Shown: positions 1 through 9,202 of the stretch, piece after piece
Layout: every line of letters begins with the position of its first letter
Position numbering within the stretch: the first letter of the stretch is position 1
NCBI RefSeq assembly: GCF_035917335.1
Contig: NZ_CP109067.1
Location: 4,835,001 to 4,899,000, forward strand
Length of the DNA stretch: 64,000 nucleotides
Origin: Micromonospora sp. NBC_01813
Lineage (GTDB): Bacteria; Actinomycetota; Actinomycetes; Mycobacteriales; Micromonosporaceae
Direction: 5' to 3'
Position numbers and translations under genes: made by a program
The notes under the pieces: generated by a model
The model's input: the letters and a program-made list of their open reading frames with translations, nothing else
What the model was told of the DNA's origin: nothing
Database searches by the model: none

Positions 1-142
1 CGAGGAGGGTGGTGGGGCACAGCGGCCGGCCGTCTGCGTGCCGGAACGCGGGCACCGTGCCGCGCCGGGGCCTGGTCGCGGTGGTGGGCCGGGCGATGGC
101 CGGTTGCCCGCATTCGGGGCAGGACAGTGCAGGAGTGGGCAT
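1..142 (-). CDS. Partial small zinc-ribbon protein
   Basis: The gene starts with ATG at 142 and runs off the left edge, so only about 47 residues are visible. The start is preceded by a GGGAAGGA ribosome site at a good distance. The N-terminus has a CPECG knuckle, and a second cysteine follows in the context GRPLCP about 35 residues later, which suggests a small metal-binding ribbon. Small actinobacterial island proteins often look like this, but the function is unknown. It would be the last visible gene of the leftward cargo series. Confidence 0.5.
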   Translation of the reverse strand, partial: MPTPALSCPECGQPAIARPTTATRPRRGTVPAFRHADGRPLCPTTLL

Positions 143-508
143 CGGCGGGTTCCTTCCCGACAAGGGGTGTCGCTGGGGCGGCGGCCCGCCGGCCGGGCGC
201 GGTGCGCGCTGCCGTGTGGCGGCGCGGATCCGTACCCGGCGGGCGGGCCGCCGCCACGACAGCGGTGGCTGGAAGCTCTGGTGGTGGTCAGGTGGGCTGT
301 TGGCCAGCCGCCGCGAGGCGGGAGCACGCGACGGTGTGCGGGTTCGCATCTGGTCAGGTGGTGGCGCAGCCGGCCGGTCAGCGAGCGCGATGGTGTCTCC
401 GTCGACGGTCGCCTACAAGACGGGCCCGCTGGTGGGCGGCATCTGGTCGGGGTGGCGGCCGGCAGCGCCCCCCACTTCGGCTGTGTGTGCCGCCAGGGTG
501 GACGCCGA
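143..508. other. No convincing gene
   Basis: GC-rich stretch between the partial ribbon gene and the DUF4314 gene. Long forward frames exist here, but they have arginine/glycine-rich shadow composition and no ribosome site. I see no repeat or promoter that I could defend. Confidence 0.4.
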
Positions 509-1204
509 TCAGGCAGGCGATGCTCTCCTCCGCGGTGTCCGGGTTGTGGCCTCGGGGTTCGGGGTGAGTAGGCGGATGCGGTCTCCGGCGTCGAGGAGCA
601 TGGCCAGGCAGGAGCCGCTGTCCCACTCGATCGACACCGTGCTGGACTCTCGCTGGTCGAAGGCCACCGTTCCCTGGTCGCCGGGGCGCAGCCGGGTGTG
701 CGGGTCGTTGGTGTGTTCGAGCGCGACGCGGTCACCTTGGTGGTATCGCCCGCCGGTCGGCGCCGGTCCCGTGTTCGCATTGAGCGGGTGCTGGCTGTGC
801 GGCAGCCACCGGTCGTGGACGGTGGCCTCGTACACCCGGACCGTCTGTGCCTCGGCGTCGAGCAGGTACATCCATCCGGTGTCGCCGTAGGGTGCGTCCG
901 TGGCGACGTGGCCACGAACCACCAGATCACGAACCACCAGTTGCTCGGTGGCCAACGCGTGTCCGACACCGGCGACGGCGACGGTGGCTGCCGGTGGCCG
1001 GTGGTGCTGGCAGGTCGGGCACAGGCGGTGCCAGTGGTGGCTGAGCAGGGCCGTCACCGTGGCGATGGTGTCTCGGCCGAAGTGGTCCGCCCAGATGGTG
1101 CGTAGGGCGGCCACCGTGTCGGTGGGAGCTCCCGTCCAGTGCAGGTAGCGGGCGGTGAACGTGCCGTCGGCGGTGATCGCGCCGACGAGTGCGGACTCGG
1201 ACAT
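509..1204 (-). CDS. DUF4314-domain protein of the mobile element
   Basis: 231 residues. ATG at 1204 is chosen because an AGAGGAAAC ribosome site precedes it; the longer frame upstream looks non-coding. The C-terminal 65 residues match the DUF4314 pattern (GDRVALEHTNDP, then TRLRPGDQGTV and a WDSGS segment), a small beta-rich domain of unknown function common on actinobacterial plasmids and phages. The N-terminal half (ARYLHWTGAP and following) resembles the start of the large protein at 2346-4538, so the two may share an N-terminal domain. No catalytic motif is visible. It is cargo downstream of the T4SS operon. Confidence 0.6.
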   Translation of the reverse strand: MSESALVGAITADGTFTARYLHWTGAPTDTVAALRTIWADHFGRDTIATVTALLSHHWHRLCPTCQHHRPPAATVAVAGVGHALATEQLVVRDLVVRGHVATDAPYGDTGWMYLLDAEAQTVRVYEATVHDRWLPHSQHPLNANTGPAPTGGRYHQGDRVALEHTNDPHTRLRPGDQGTVAFDQRESSTVSIEWDSGSCLAMLLDAGDRIRLLTPNPEATTRTPRRRASPA

Positions 1205-1295
1205 GGCTGTTTCCTCTCTTTGGATGGTGTGCCGCCGGGGCGACGCCGCACTCCGGACGGCTGCGGTGTGGACGGCGGCGGCGGCGGTATGGTGC

Positions 1296-1976
1296 TCAGT
1301 CCCGTGTCGGCAGCAGGTCGGCGGCGGTGACCCGCCGTGGGTGGCGGTACAGCGGGGTGTCGGCGGCTTCGGCGTCGCTGACGTCACCGGTGAAGGGTTT
1401 GTTGGCTTTCAGCAGGCGTGTGGCGGCTTTGCGCAGTGCGTCCGCCGATGCTGTGGTCGAGTGCTCGATCTCCCACAGCCCTTGAACGAGGGTGCGGCGG
1501 ATGTGTTCGAGGTGGTCGTGTTCCTTCTGAAGCCGCGCCCAGCTGCGCCCTTGGGCGAGGGCGACGTCGTCAAGGTCCTGGCTGCGGGTGTCGGCGGGGA
1601 TCAACGCGATCGCGGCGTCGAGTAGGCGGTGGGCGTCGATGCGTTCGTGGTCGGCGCGGATCCGCTCCCGGATGGCGATGTCGTGGTAGTGCTCGACGAC
1701 GTCGGCGGTGGTGGTGGGTCCCTCTTGACGGGGGACACCGTCCCAGCCGTGGTCGTACCAGGCGCTCAGCCAGTCGAGCAGTTCACGGACCTGCGCCCGG
1801 GTCGCCAGCACTGACCGGGATGAGGACTGGAAGTAGCTGCGGTGTCCGACGGCCAGGACGAGGTCATCGGACAGGGGCGGATGGTGGCGGGGGCCGACGG
1901 TCAGCATGCTGTTGCCGACGTTGTGGAGCTCGAATCTGCTGGTGCTGGCGCGGCCGAGAATCCGGTCGGTGGCCAT
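1296..1976 (-). CDS. Hypothetical island protein
   Basis: 226 residues. ATG at 1976 follows a purine-rich AGGGAAGGA site; the longer upstream frame is proline/alanine-rich and was rejected. The middle region is helical and charged, with a long likely coiled stretch between about residues 90 and 200 (many Glu, Arg, Leu and Ala). No signal peptide, membrane segment or enzyme motif is seen. It lies between two other unrecognised cargo genes on the same strand, with short gaps, so co-transcription is likely. Function unknown. Confidence 0.5.
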   Translation of the reverse strand: MATDRILGRASTSRFELHNVGNSMLTVGPRHHPPLSDDLVLAVGHRSYFQSSSRSVLATRAQVRELLDWLSAWYDHGWDGVPRQEGPTTTADVVEHYHDIAIRERIRADHERIDAHRLLDAAIALIPADTRSQDLDDVALAQGRSWARLQKEHDHLEHIRRTLVQGLWEIEHSTTASADALRKAATRLLKANKPFTGDVSDAEAADTPLYRHPRRVTAADLLPTRD

Positions 1977-2345
1977 CGTGGTCCTTCCCTGGACTGGGTG
2001 GGCACCCGCGCTACCCGAGTCAGGCCACACGGGTGCGTACGAACGGGGTGTTGGCGGCGCGGCGGGCCGGGATTCGGCCGCTGGAACGTCCGCCGAGGTG
2101 TTGATGCTGGGTACGCGTCCGGTGGGGTCCGGCGGTGAGGCGGCGGGAACCACCACGGCGGTGTGGTCGATCGCGGCGGATGAGGTGGCTCTGCTCCCCT
2201 TTCTGTGGGGTCGATCGCGGTCACGGCGTGGGTTCTGGCGTAGGGCAACACGGCGGTGGTGTCGCGTGGTTCGCCGGTGACGCGTGCCCCGGTGTGCCTG
2301 CCGGTGAGCCGTTCGCGGTCGATCCGGGTTTCCCTTGTTGGGGGG

Positions 2346-4538
2346 TCAGTGGGTGGGCGGCTGGTCGGGGTCGGACGGTGTGGGCTGGACGGTGGTGGCC
2401 GTAGGGTTGGTGGGGGCGCCGCCGGTAGCGATGCGGCCCAGTTCGAGGCCCTGGTCGGCGGTCAGCGTCGGCAGGTCGTCGACCGGCAGCCCGGCGTCCC
2501 GGCCGCGCTCGCGGTGCGCGGCGCGCAGCAGCGCGCGGATCTGGTCGTCGCTCATCTGCCGGTCGAGGGGGATGCCGTCGCCGGCCGCCTGCTTGATCAG
2601 CTGGTCGCGGTCGAGGCGCTCGTACAGCGACTCGGCGATGATGTGGGCGAGAAGTTGTCCCAGTGTGGCCTTGTGCCCGGTCGCGTCGGTGATGGTGCGC
2701 GGGTCGGTGGTGGTGCGCTGGTCGGTGGCGGCGGCGAGGTGCTTCCAGGTGGTGCCGGTCCACCACTGCCACAGGTGGCCGCGTGGGTGCGGGTCCTCCC
2801 GCTGGAGCAGTTGACCGAGTTGCGTGCGCGCGGAGTAGCCGCGCGGGGCGGGCCACACCGGCCGCAGCCGCACCATGGTGCCGTCGGCGGCGACCAGTCG
2901 GGTCAGCACGGCGCCGTCGGTGGTGGCCTGGCGTGCCGCCTGCCCGACCCGATGTTCGGTGATCAGGGCGGCGAGGACCTGCGTGTCGGATGCCGGCCGG
3001 CCGTGCTGCCGGCAGCCGGACAGGTAGGTGGTCCAGTGGTCGCGGCCGAACGCGGCACTGCGGGGCGACAGGTGGAAGCCGTCCTCGCCGCTGTGGGCCT
3101 CGGCGACCGGTGTGTCGTCCAGCGCCAGGGTGGCCACGAATGTCGGCGGGGTGCCGGGAAGTGCTCGCACGTCGGTGACGCGTAGCCGGTCGTGCGGCAC
3201 TCTCAGGCCGGTGTGGGGCAGTTCGACGAACTGCTGCTGGGCGCCGGGGGCGGGCAGGACCCCGATGATGTTCTCGCAGTCGTGCGGGTCGACCGCCTGC
3301 CAGGTCCAGGAACCGCCCATCACGCTGTACTGGCCGTCGGGGTCCGGTTCGATCCGGGTCACCGCGTCCGGGTCACCGCTGACCGCCGTCTCGTCGACCA
3401 CGATGGTGTCGCCGTCGAACCGCATCGTGGCCATCGACTCGTCCACCTCACGGTCGGCGTCGTCGGGTCCGCGGCCCCGGTCGATCAGCCATGTCCGGTG
3501 GCGTTCGCGTTGCAACTGCTGGTCGGCGACGATCGCCTCGGCCACCTGGCGGGTGCAGGTGAACACGGCGAAACCGTTCCAGCTGCCGGTCAGGACACCG
3601 ACGAACCCGACCGGTAGGCGCGTCTGCCCGGACGGGGCGGGGACCGCGGCCCAGTCCCCCGCGAACACACCGACGCCGCCGACACGCAGCCGGTCCGGAT
3701 GCAGAGACGACAGGTCCCGGCCGGTGCCGCCGCCGACGGCGGCGAGCAGCCTGCGGCAGTGCGCGACGGTCCGGTCGGCCCGTGCGGCGGCGACGGCGGC
3801 CCGCCAGGCGTCGAGGACCTCGGACCGGCGGACGGGGGTCAGCCGTGACCAGTCCGACGCACCGAGCACATCGGCGAGGTCCGTCGGTGCCGAACCCTGC
3901 GACCCGGGAGCACCGGAATCGGGCAGGGCCTGCGGGGCGGCGGGGTCGCCGGTCAGGACCCGTAACGCCGTGACCTGAGCCTGGGCGTGGGTGCCGCCGA
4001 AGGCGTCCAGCGCCCAGGTGTCGGCGAGGATCAGTCCGTGGGTGGTGCCGGCGTCGCGCACGGCCGTGAACAGTTCGGACGGTCGGGGTCGCCCGGTGTC
4101 GGGCACCGGCTGTGCCGGGTCGGTGAGGCGGTGCAGCGCGAAGGGCTCGCGCAGGTTGGCATGGTTGTGGACGGTGACCGTCGCGTGCGTGGGATCGATG
4201 ACGTAGACCCAGCTGACATGTTCAACCGCTGCCCGCAAGGGCAGCACCTCCACCTGGCGGTCGGCGTCGAGGTCGCTGGCCATGCCGATGCCGGGTACCG
4301 GCTGCTCACCGGTGAACGTGATCGCGGTGTCCGTGGTGACACCGTCGTCCAGGTACGACCACTGGTGCGCGAGAAGCCGGTCGGCCAGCGTGACGGCGTC
4401 GTGGGAGCAGGTGTGCGACCAGATCCGGTCCAGGATCGCCGGAATGTGGCCGGGACCACCGTCGAACTGGACGTAGCGGACACGGACGGTCGCGGGTTGG
4501 TCGGGGTCGAGGACTCCGATGAGGCAGTCAGTACGCAC
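2346..4538 (-). CDS. Large hypothetical element protein
   Basis: 730 residues from a GTG at 4538, chosen because AAGGAG lies 5 nt upstream; the ATG at 4769 has no such site and gives a proline-rich leader. The first 50 residues (VRYVQFDGG, then SHDAVTLADRLL) resemble the N-terminus of the 509-1204 protein. The rest has no transmembrane segment and no nucleotide-binding motif that I recognise. A tryptophan-rich patch near residues 610-625 (LWQWWTGTTW) precedes a helical C-terminus. The family appears to be restricted to actinobacterial elements; function unknown. Confidence 0.5.
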   Translation of the reverse strand: MRTDCLIGVLDPDQPATVRVRYVQFDGGPGHIPAILDRIWSHTCSHDAVTLADRLLAHQWSYLDDGVTTDTAITFTGEQPVPGIGMASDLDADRQVEVLPLRAAVEHVSWVYVIDPTHATVTVHNHANLREPFALHRLTDPAQPVPDTGRPRPSELFTAVRDAGTTHGLILADTWALDAFGGTHAQAQVTALRVLTGDPAAPQALPDSGAPGSQGSAPTDLADVLGASDWSRLTPVRRSEVLDAWRAAVAAARADRTVAHCRRLLAAVGGGTGRDLSSLHPDRLRVGGVGVFAGDWAAVPAPSGQTRLPVGFVGVLTGSWNGFAVFTCTRQVAEAIVADQQLQRERHRTWLIDRGRGPDDADREVDESMATMRFDGDTIVVDETAVSGDPDAVTRIEPDPDGQYSVMGGSWTWQAVDPHDCENIIGVLPAPGAQQQFVELPHTGLRVPHDRLRVTDVRALPGTPPTFVATLALDDTPVAEAHSGEDGFHLSPRSAAFGRDHWTTYLSGCRQHGRPASDTQVLAALITEHRVGQAARQATTDGAVLTRLVAADGTMVRLRPVWPAPRGYSARTQLGQLLQREDPHPRGHLWQWWTGTTWKHLAAATDQRTTTDPRTITDATGHKATLGQLLAHIIAESLYERLDRDQLIKQAAGDGIPLDRQMSDDQIRALLRAAHRERGRDAGLPVDDLPTLTADQGLELGRIATGGAPTNPTATTVQPTPSDPDQPPTH

Positions 4539-4744
4539 TGTCGCTCCTTCTGCGGGTTGGTGTGGGATTGGCTGGATGGGTGCGCCGGCGGTGGGGTGTG
4601 CCGGCTCGGGGTGGATACGCTGCGGTCGGGGTGGCGTGGAACCGTTCTTGCCGGTACCGGGGCTCGCCGGCTGCCCGTACGGCCCGGTCGCGTCGGGTCG
4701 GGTCGTCGCCGTCGGCGCTGGGGGTGGCGAATGGGCCCGGGGTG

Positions 4745-5899
4745 TCAGTCGCCGGATGGCGGCTCGCACGGCGGTGGCGTGGTGAACCGGCCCAGCGGGG
4801 CGCAGACCCGCCGCATGAACGCCACGGGGTCGACGGCCGTGGCCGGGCTGTGGTCGCCGAGGTGCACCTCGTAGTGCAGGTGCGGGCCGGAGGAGTGTCC
4901 GGAGCTACCGGCGACGCCGATGACCTGCCCGGCCACCACGTGCTGGCCCTCGACGACGGCGGGGCGGGTGAGCATGTGGCAGTAGCGGGTGACGATGACC
5001 CCGCCCGGTCCGCCGGGGTTGGGGTGCTCGATGTCGACGTACCAGCCGCAGCCGCGGGTCAGGTCCGGGTCGCCGTCGCGGTCGCAGCCCCAGTCGCCGC
5101 CGGTACGCACGTCGATGGCGTTGCACCGCACCCGGCTGACCACGCCGCTGGCGGCGGCGTGGATCGGGGTGCCGGTGGCGACACCGAAGTCGACGCCGTC
5201 GTGCGAGGGACGCTGCGCGGTGCGGAAGCCGCTGCCGACCTCGGCGATGACCGGCTGGGTCCAACCGAGCGGGCCGACGGTGGCGCCGCAGTCGCCGAGC
5301 TGCTCGGCCAGGCCGGTGAGCGCGCCGACCAGGGTGGTCGCGTCGTGTTCCCACTTGGCGTAGGCGTCGGGGTATGCGCTGTTCTGCACGGCCTGCGCGG
5401 CGTCGGTGAGCAGCATGGCCTGCCAGGCGTCCACGCCCGACAGCGCCTGGTAGAACCTGGTGCTGGCGTGGACCGGGTCCATCACCTGCTCGGCGGTGCC
5501 CCAGCCTTGACTCGGCCGCTGCTGGAACAGTCCGAGCGAGTCGTGGTCGTTGCCTGCGCCCAGGTGCGGCAGGTTGACCAGGTGGGATTCCTGCATCGCG
5601 GTCGCGACCGCGATGACCCATCCGCGTGGGGGCACACCGAGCCGGATGCCGACGGTCACGATCGTCGCCGCGTTGCCGACCTGCTCGCTGCTCCAGTCCC
5701 CGATCGGGTCGAACCCTGCGGCGGGCGGGGTCAGGTCCACCGCGGGGTTCGACGGCGACGCGCTGGGGTCGGCCGGCAGGTAACAGCCGGCCGGCACGCC
5801 GGCACCGCCGCCGACGAACACGGCGCTGAACAGCCCCGAGCACAGCAGCAGCCCTGAGCAGACGGCGATCACGAGCCACGTCAGGACGCGGCCGGTCAT
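4745..5899 (-). CDS. Secreted lytic transglycosylase-like/M23 peptidase of the T4SS
   Basis: 384 residues with an N-terminal membrane anchor (about residues 6-28). Two enzyme modules follow. A transglycosylase-like fold shows the catalytic Glu in AMQESHL and the GLFQQRP segment. A C-terminal LytM/M23 zinc peptidase shows HDGVDFG and GPHLHYE. Such bifunctional peptidoglycan hydrolases (VirB1-like or Tcp-type) open the wall for conjugation machinery. ATG at 5899 overlaps the stop of the upstream gene as ATGA, so translation is coupled to the T4SS operon. Families are recognised by motif; the role in conjugation is inferred from context. Confidence 0.82.
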   Translation of the reverse strand: MTGRVLTWLVIAVCSGLLLCSGLFSAVFVGGGAGVPAGCYLPADPSASPSNPAVDLTPPAAGFDPIGDWSSEQVGNAATIVTVGIRLGVPPRGWVIAVATAMQESHLVNLPHLGAGNDHDSLGLFQQRPSQGWGTAEQVMDPVHASTRFYQALSGVDAWQAMLLTDAAQAVQNSAYPDAYAKWEHDATTLVGALTGLAEQLGDCGATVGPLGWTQPVIAEVGSGFRTAQRPSHDGVDFGVATGTPIHAAASGVVSRVRCNAIDVRTGGDWGCDRDGDPDLTRGCGWYVDIEHPNPGGPGGVIVTRYCHMLTRPAVVEGQHVVAGQVIGVAGSSGHSSGPHLHYEVHLGDHSPATAVDPVAFMRRVCAPLGRFTTPPPCEPPSGD

Positions 5900-6420
5900 C
5901 GCCGTCTCAACGGGGCGACGCGCGGCCGTTGGGGCTGGTGAAACACGCCGCGTACGGCGGCCTCGACGGCGCCTTTCGGGACGCTGCCGGGTACCCAGAC
6001 CGAGACCAGCAGGTGCCGGCCGGTCCAGGTGTACTGCCATGCCGTATGCGGGGTGCCGTACAGCAGCCGCCGCCACCGGACTGGGGTGAGTGTGCCGGCG
6101 AGGTTGGCCAGGAACGACGCCGAGCTGTGCGGGTCCACCTGCGGGGGCGGGGCGATGGTGACCAGGCGGGCGCCGGTGGCGTGGCGGCGGTGCCGCCACG
6201 AGGCCAGCAGGTTACGGCCGGCGATCCACGCCACCAGGGCTGTGGCGGCGACGGCGGCGAGCCAGGGCCGGTGCACGACCCAGACGCCGGCCTGCCACAC
6301 CCACAGCGCGGGCGGCGACAGGTCGGGTTCCGGGGCGTTGAACAGTTTGGCGCCCGCCCCGGGCAGGGCGGGCGCCGAGTCGGCCGCCAGGTGCGCGGGT
6401 ATCGGGGGTAGGGGTGTCAC
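5896..6420 (-). CDS. TraG/VirD4-like N-terminal membrane fragment
   Basis: 174 residues from GTG 6420, which overlaps the VirB4 stop as GTGA. One hydrophobic segment lies near residues 50-72. The following region (VTIAPPPQVDP, then a WRRLLYG stretch and LLVSVWVPG) resembles the N-terminal part of actinobacterial VirD4/TraG-like ATP-binding proteins, which normally continue for several hundred residues into a RecA-like motor. Here the frame ends, and the wall hydrolase starts in an ATGA overlap. It may be a natural short membrane component or a truncated coupling protein; no Walker motifs remain. Confidence 0.5.
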   Translation of the reverse strand: MTPLPPIPAHLAADSAPALPGAGAKLFNAPEPDLSPPALWVWQAGVWVVHRPWLAAVAATALVAWIAGRNLLASWRHRRHATGARLVTIAPPPQVDPHSSASFLANLAGTLTPVRWRRLLYGTPHTAWQYTWTGRHLLVSVWVPGSVPKGAVEAAVRGVFHQPQRPRVAPLRRR

Positions 6421-8237
6421 AGGTCGTCCTCGTCTTCCTGGTCGTCGATGAGATCGGCGGGGTTGGTGGTGCACACGGCGTGCTCCTGTTCGGAGCTGAT
6501 CGACTCGAAGCCGGTGCGGGCGATCCCCGAGATGAGCAGCCCCATTCCGGGACGGGCGCCGAGGAGGAGCCGTCGTTCGCCGCCGGTCAGGCCGAACGCG
6601 TCACCGACCGCGTCGATCGCCTGCGGGGCCTGCTTGAGCAGCACCTGCGTGGCGGCGTTGGACACCACCGCCCGGCCCAGTTCGGTGCCCAGCACGTCCG
6701 CCACGTCCTGGGTGACGACGGTGAGCCCGGCGAACCGTTTGCGGCCGGCCTTCGACATGCGGAACAGGAACCGGGCGCCTTCGCCGTCGCGCATGAGGAG
6801 CCACGCCTCGTCCACGACGACCATGCGCCGTACCGGTGGTGTCGCCGCGGACCGGACCTGGCGCGGCAGGTCGACCTGCCGCCAGATGTGGTCCAGGGCG
6901 AGCAGGGTGCCGATGGTGCGTAGCTCGTCGGGCAGGTGCCGCAGGCTCCACACGACGAGGTGTCCGATCGGGGCGTGCGTGGTGGGGCCGTCGAACAGGT
7001 CTTTGAACGAGCCGTCGACCCATGGGGCCAGGCGGGCGGCGAGCTGCGCGGCAGCCGGTTCGGGGTCGGCGTGCAGGCAGTCGACCAGGTCCCGCAGCAG
7101 CGGTGCGGGCCGGGTGTGGGTGTGAGGGTCGGCGGTGATCCCGGCCTGCCGGTACACGGCCAGGATCGCCCGGTCCAGCGCTGCCCGCTCGGCCGGCGGC
7201 GGTGGGTGTCCGACCAGTACGGAGATGACGGTGTGCAGGAACAGGCCGCGGCGGGTGAGTACATCCGGGCGGTGGTCCCCGACCGGCAGATCGAGGGGGT
7301 TGATCTTCACTCCGGCCATGCCGAGTCGGACGACGGTGCCGCCGACCGTCTCGGCGAGCCGCAGGTATTCGTCCTCCGGATCGATGATGGCCACCTGGAC
7401 GCCCTGGTACAGGTTGCGCAGGACCTCCAACTTCACGAAGTAGGACTTGCCGGCGCCGCTCCTGGCGAGGACGACGCTGTTGTAGTTCTCCTGGCTCCAC
7501 CGGTCCCACCAGACGACCCCGTTGGAAGCGGGGTTGACGCCGTAGAGCACGCCACCGGAGACCGGCGGATCACCCGGCAGTGGTGCCGGCAGATCAGGGC
7601 TGGCGAGGGGGAACGCCGCAGCGAGGGCCTGCGTGTCCATGGTGCGCAGCATCCGCAGCGAATCGGTCGCCAGGGGCAGGGTGGTGGTCCAGCCGGCCAG
7701 GTGCCGCCAGGTCGCCGGCTGCACCTCCAGGAGCGTGGAGGCGGCGGCGGCCTTCACCTGGGCGCACGCCTCGAGCAGTTCCGGCTCGGTGCGGGCGTGC
7801 ACCGTCACGTACAACCCGACCCGGAACAGCTTGGCGGCGCCGCGGGCGAGCCGGGCGGCCAGGTCGGCGGCGTCCTCGGCAGCGGCCTCGACGTACGGGT
7901 CGGACAGCTTGCCCTTCTCGCTGTCGGCCCGCCGGGAGGACTCCAGCCGGGCACGCTGGGTGCGCAGCCGGGCGGCGGCTATCGGAGCGGGCAGCGGGTC
8001 GATGTGCAGGGTCACGTCGATCCGGCCGGGGTAGGACAGCAGAGGTTCCAGCCACGCCGGGCCGACCTCGGCCGGGTACCCGGTCACCACCAGGGTGGCC
8101 GCGTACCCGTCACCGACCCGCAGGAATCGGGGGGTCACCTCCACCGACGCCGGTGCGACCACGGCGGCCACCCCACTGGTGGAGGCGGCCGCGGTATCGG
8201 GGTCGCGGGCCGCGCGGCGGCGCAGTAGTCGTCTCAT
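6417..8237 (-). CDS. VirB4/TraC-like T4SS ATPase
   Basis: 606 residues. The Walker A motif GAGKS lies at about residues 261-265 and Walker B MVVVDEAW at about 472-479, followed by a helicase-like segment ending in VVTQDVAD. The layout matches VirB4/TraC conjugation ATPases that power pilus and transfer-channel assembly at the inner membrane. The N-terminal 230 residues are the usual poorly conserved VirB4 domain. Start and stop both overlap neighbours (ATGA with the PrgI-like gene, GTGA with the TraG-like fragment). Both nucleotide-binding motifs are intact, so this should be an active motor. Confidence 0.85.
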   Translation of the reverse strand: MRRLLRRRAARDPDTAAASTSGVAAVVAPASVEVTPRFLRVGDGYAATLVVTGYPAEVGPAWLEPLLSYPGRIDVTLHIDPLPAPIAAARLRTQRARLESSRRADSEKGKLSDPYVEAAAEDAADLAARLARGAAKLFRVGLYVTVHARTEPELLEACAQVKAAAASTLLEVQPATWRHLAGWTTTLPLATDSLRMLRTMDTQALAAAFPLASPDLPAPLPGDPPVSGGVLYGVNPASNGVVWWDRWSQENYNSVVLARSGAGKSYFVKLEVLRNLYQGVQVAIIDPEDEYLRLAETVGGTVVRLGMAGVKINPLDLPVGDHRPDVLTRRGLFLHTVISVLVGHPPPPAERAALDRAILAVYRQAGITADPHTHTRPAPLLRDLVDCLHADPEPAAAQLAARLAPWVDGSFKDLFDGPTTHAPIGHLVVWSLRHLPDELRTIGTLLALDHIWRQVDLPRQVRSAATPPVRRMVVVDEAWLLMRDGEGARFLFRMSKAGRKRFAGLTVVTQDVADVLGTELGRAVVSNAATQVLLKQAPQAIDAVGDAFGLTGGERRLLLGARPGMGLLISGIARTGFESISSEQEHAVCTTNPADLIDDQEDEDDL

Positions 8238-9202
8238 GGCGATGCCTTCTTTCTGCGGGCGCGTAGGAGTGGCGCCCCGGTGATGACCGCGTCGGGGGCG
8301 GCCAGGCCGCCGGTCCGGGGCGGTCGGTACGGGTCTGCGCAGGCCGCGATCGCGGCGGTCGCGGCGTCCCCATCCAGGGCACGGGTGGTCACCCCGAGCC
8401 CGGACAGCGACCGGACCGTGTCATCGGCGCGGCGGCGGGCCGCGTGCCCGCCCGCCCCGCCGGCCAGGGCGCGGGTGACGATGAGGACCTGCCGGCGCAG
8501 CGGATCACGTCGGTACGCGAGGTCGTCGAGGAAGCGGGCGTGGTCGGCGCAGGCGGCCTCCAACGCCGGGTGCGGCAACCGGTGGGCCCTCGCCTCCAGA
8601 CCGGTGGCGTGGGAGGCGAGGTCGACCGGCTGCGCGGACACCACCACCTGCGTCGGCGTCGACAGGCTGTTGAGCCAGCGGCCGAACGTGTCCACCAAGG
8701 CCTGCTGCTCGCCGGGAGTGCGCAGGGCGAGGTTGACGGTGGTGGCAGCGACGATCGCCGCCCGACCACCGCCGACGCTGATCTCACCGTCGTCGCCGAT
8801 CGCGTCGGCGGGCAGCCGCAGCGGGGCCGGCACCGGGGTCCGTCCCTTCGGCTGCTGCACCCACTCGGGCACCCCGGCCGTGGCTTCCCTGGACGACGCC
8901 AGCGCCTTCGGGCCGCGGGAGTGGCGGATCGCGTGCAGCAGCCACACATCCATCGGCAGGCCGTCGCGGCGTCCGACCACCAGCCCGAACACGACACCGC
9001 CGACCAGCACACCGCCGAACGCGATGACCTGCGGCGCCACCACCGTGTGCAGACCGGTCCACACGAGGTAGAACAGCGCCCCGGCGACGGCGAGGATGGC
9101 CAACTGCCGCCAGGTCAGCCCGTAGGCGACCTTGTCGGGGGCGTCAACGTCGGCGGGCATCCGCGCCCGCTCGGCGGCGTCAACCGCATCGTCTTTGATC
9201 AT
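8234..9202 (-). CDS. PrgI/SCO6880-like T4SS membrane protein
   Basis: 322 residues from ATG 9202, overlapping the upstream stop as ATGA. Two closely spaced hydrophobic helices (about residues 33-80) follow a short cytoplasmic leader, as in PrgI and SCO6880-family proteins that sit beside VirB4 in Gram-positive conjugation systems. The C-terminal 230 residues are cytoplasmic and alanine/arginine-rich; they resemble the N-terminal non-ATPase region often fused to VirB4. The gene order (pilin, VirB6, PrgI, VirB4) supports the call. Confidence 0.7.
   Translation of the reverse strand: MIKDDAVDAAERARMPADVDAPDKVAYGLTWRQLAILAVAGALFYLVWTGLHTVVAPQVIAFGGVLVGGVVFGLVVGRRDGLPMDVWLLHAIRHSRGPKALASSREATAGVPEWVQQPKGRTPVPAPLRLPADAIGDDGEISVGGGRAAIVAATTVNLALRTPGEQQALVDTFGRWLNSLSTPTQVVVSAQPVDLASHATGLEARAHRLPHPALEAACADHARFLDDLAYRRDPLRRQVLIVTRALAGGAGGHAARRRADDTVRSLSGLGVTTRALDGDAATAAIAACADPYRPPRTGGLAAPDAVITGAPLLRARRKKASP

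Noticed and set aside
2256-3185. Long forward open frames opposite the large hypothetical gene and the T4SS genes (also 4562-5857 and 6936-8228)
   Set aside because: They are antisense frames produced by high GC, rich in Arg/Gly/Val with no family motifs, while the minus-strand genes carry clear motifs and ribosome sites.
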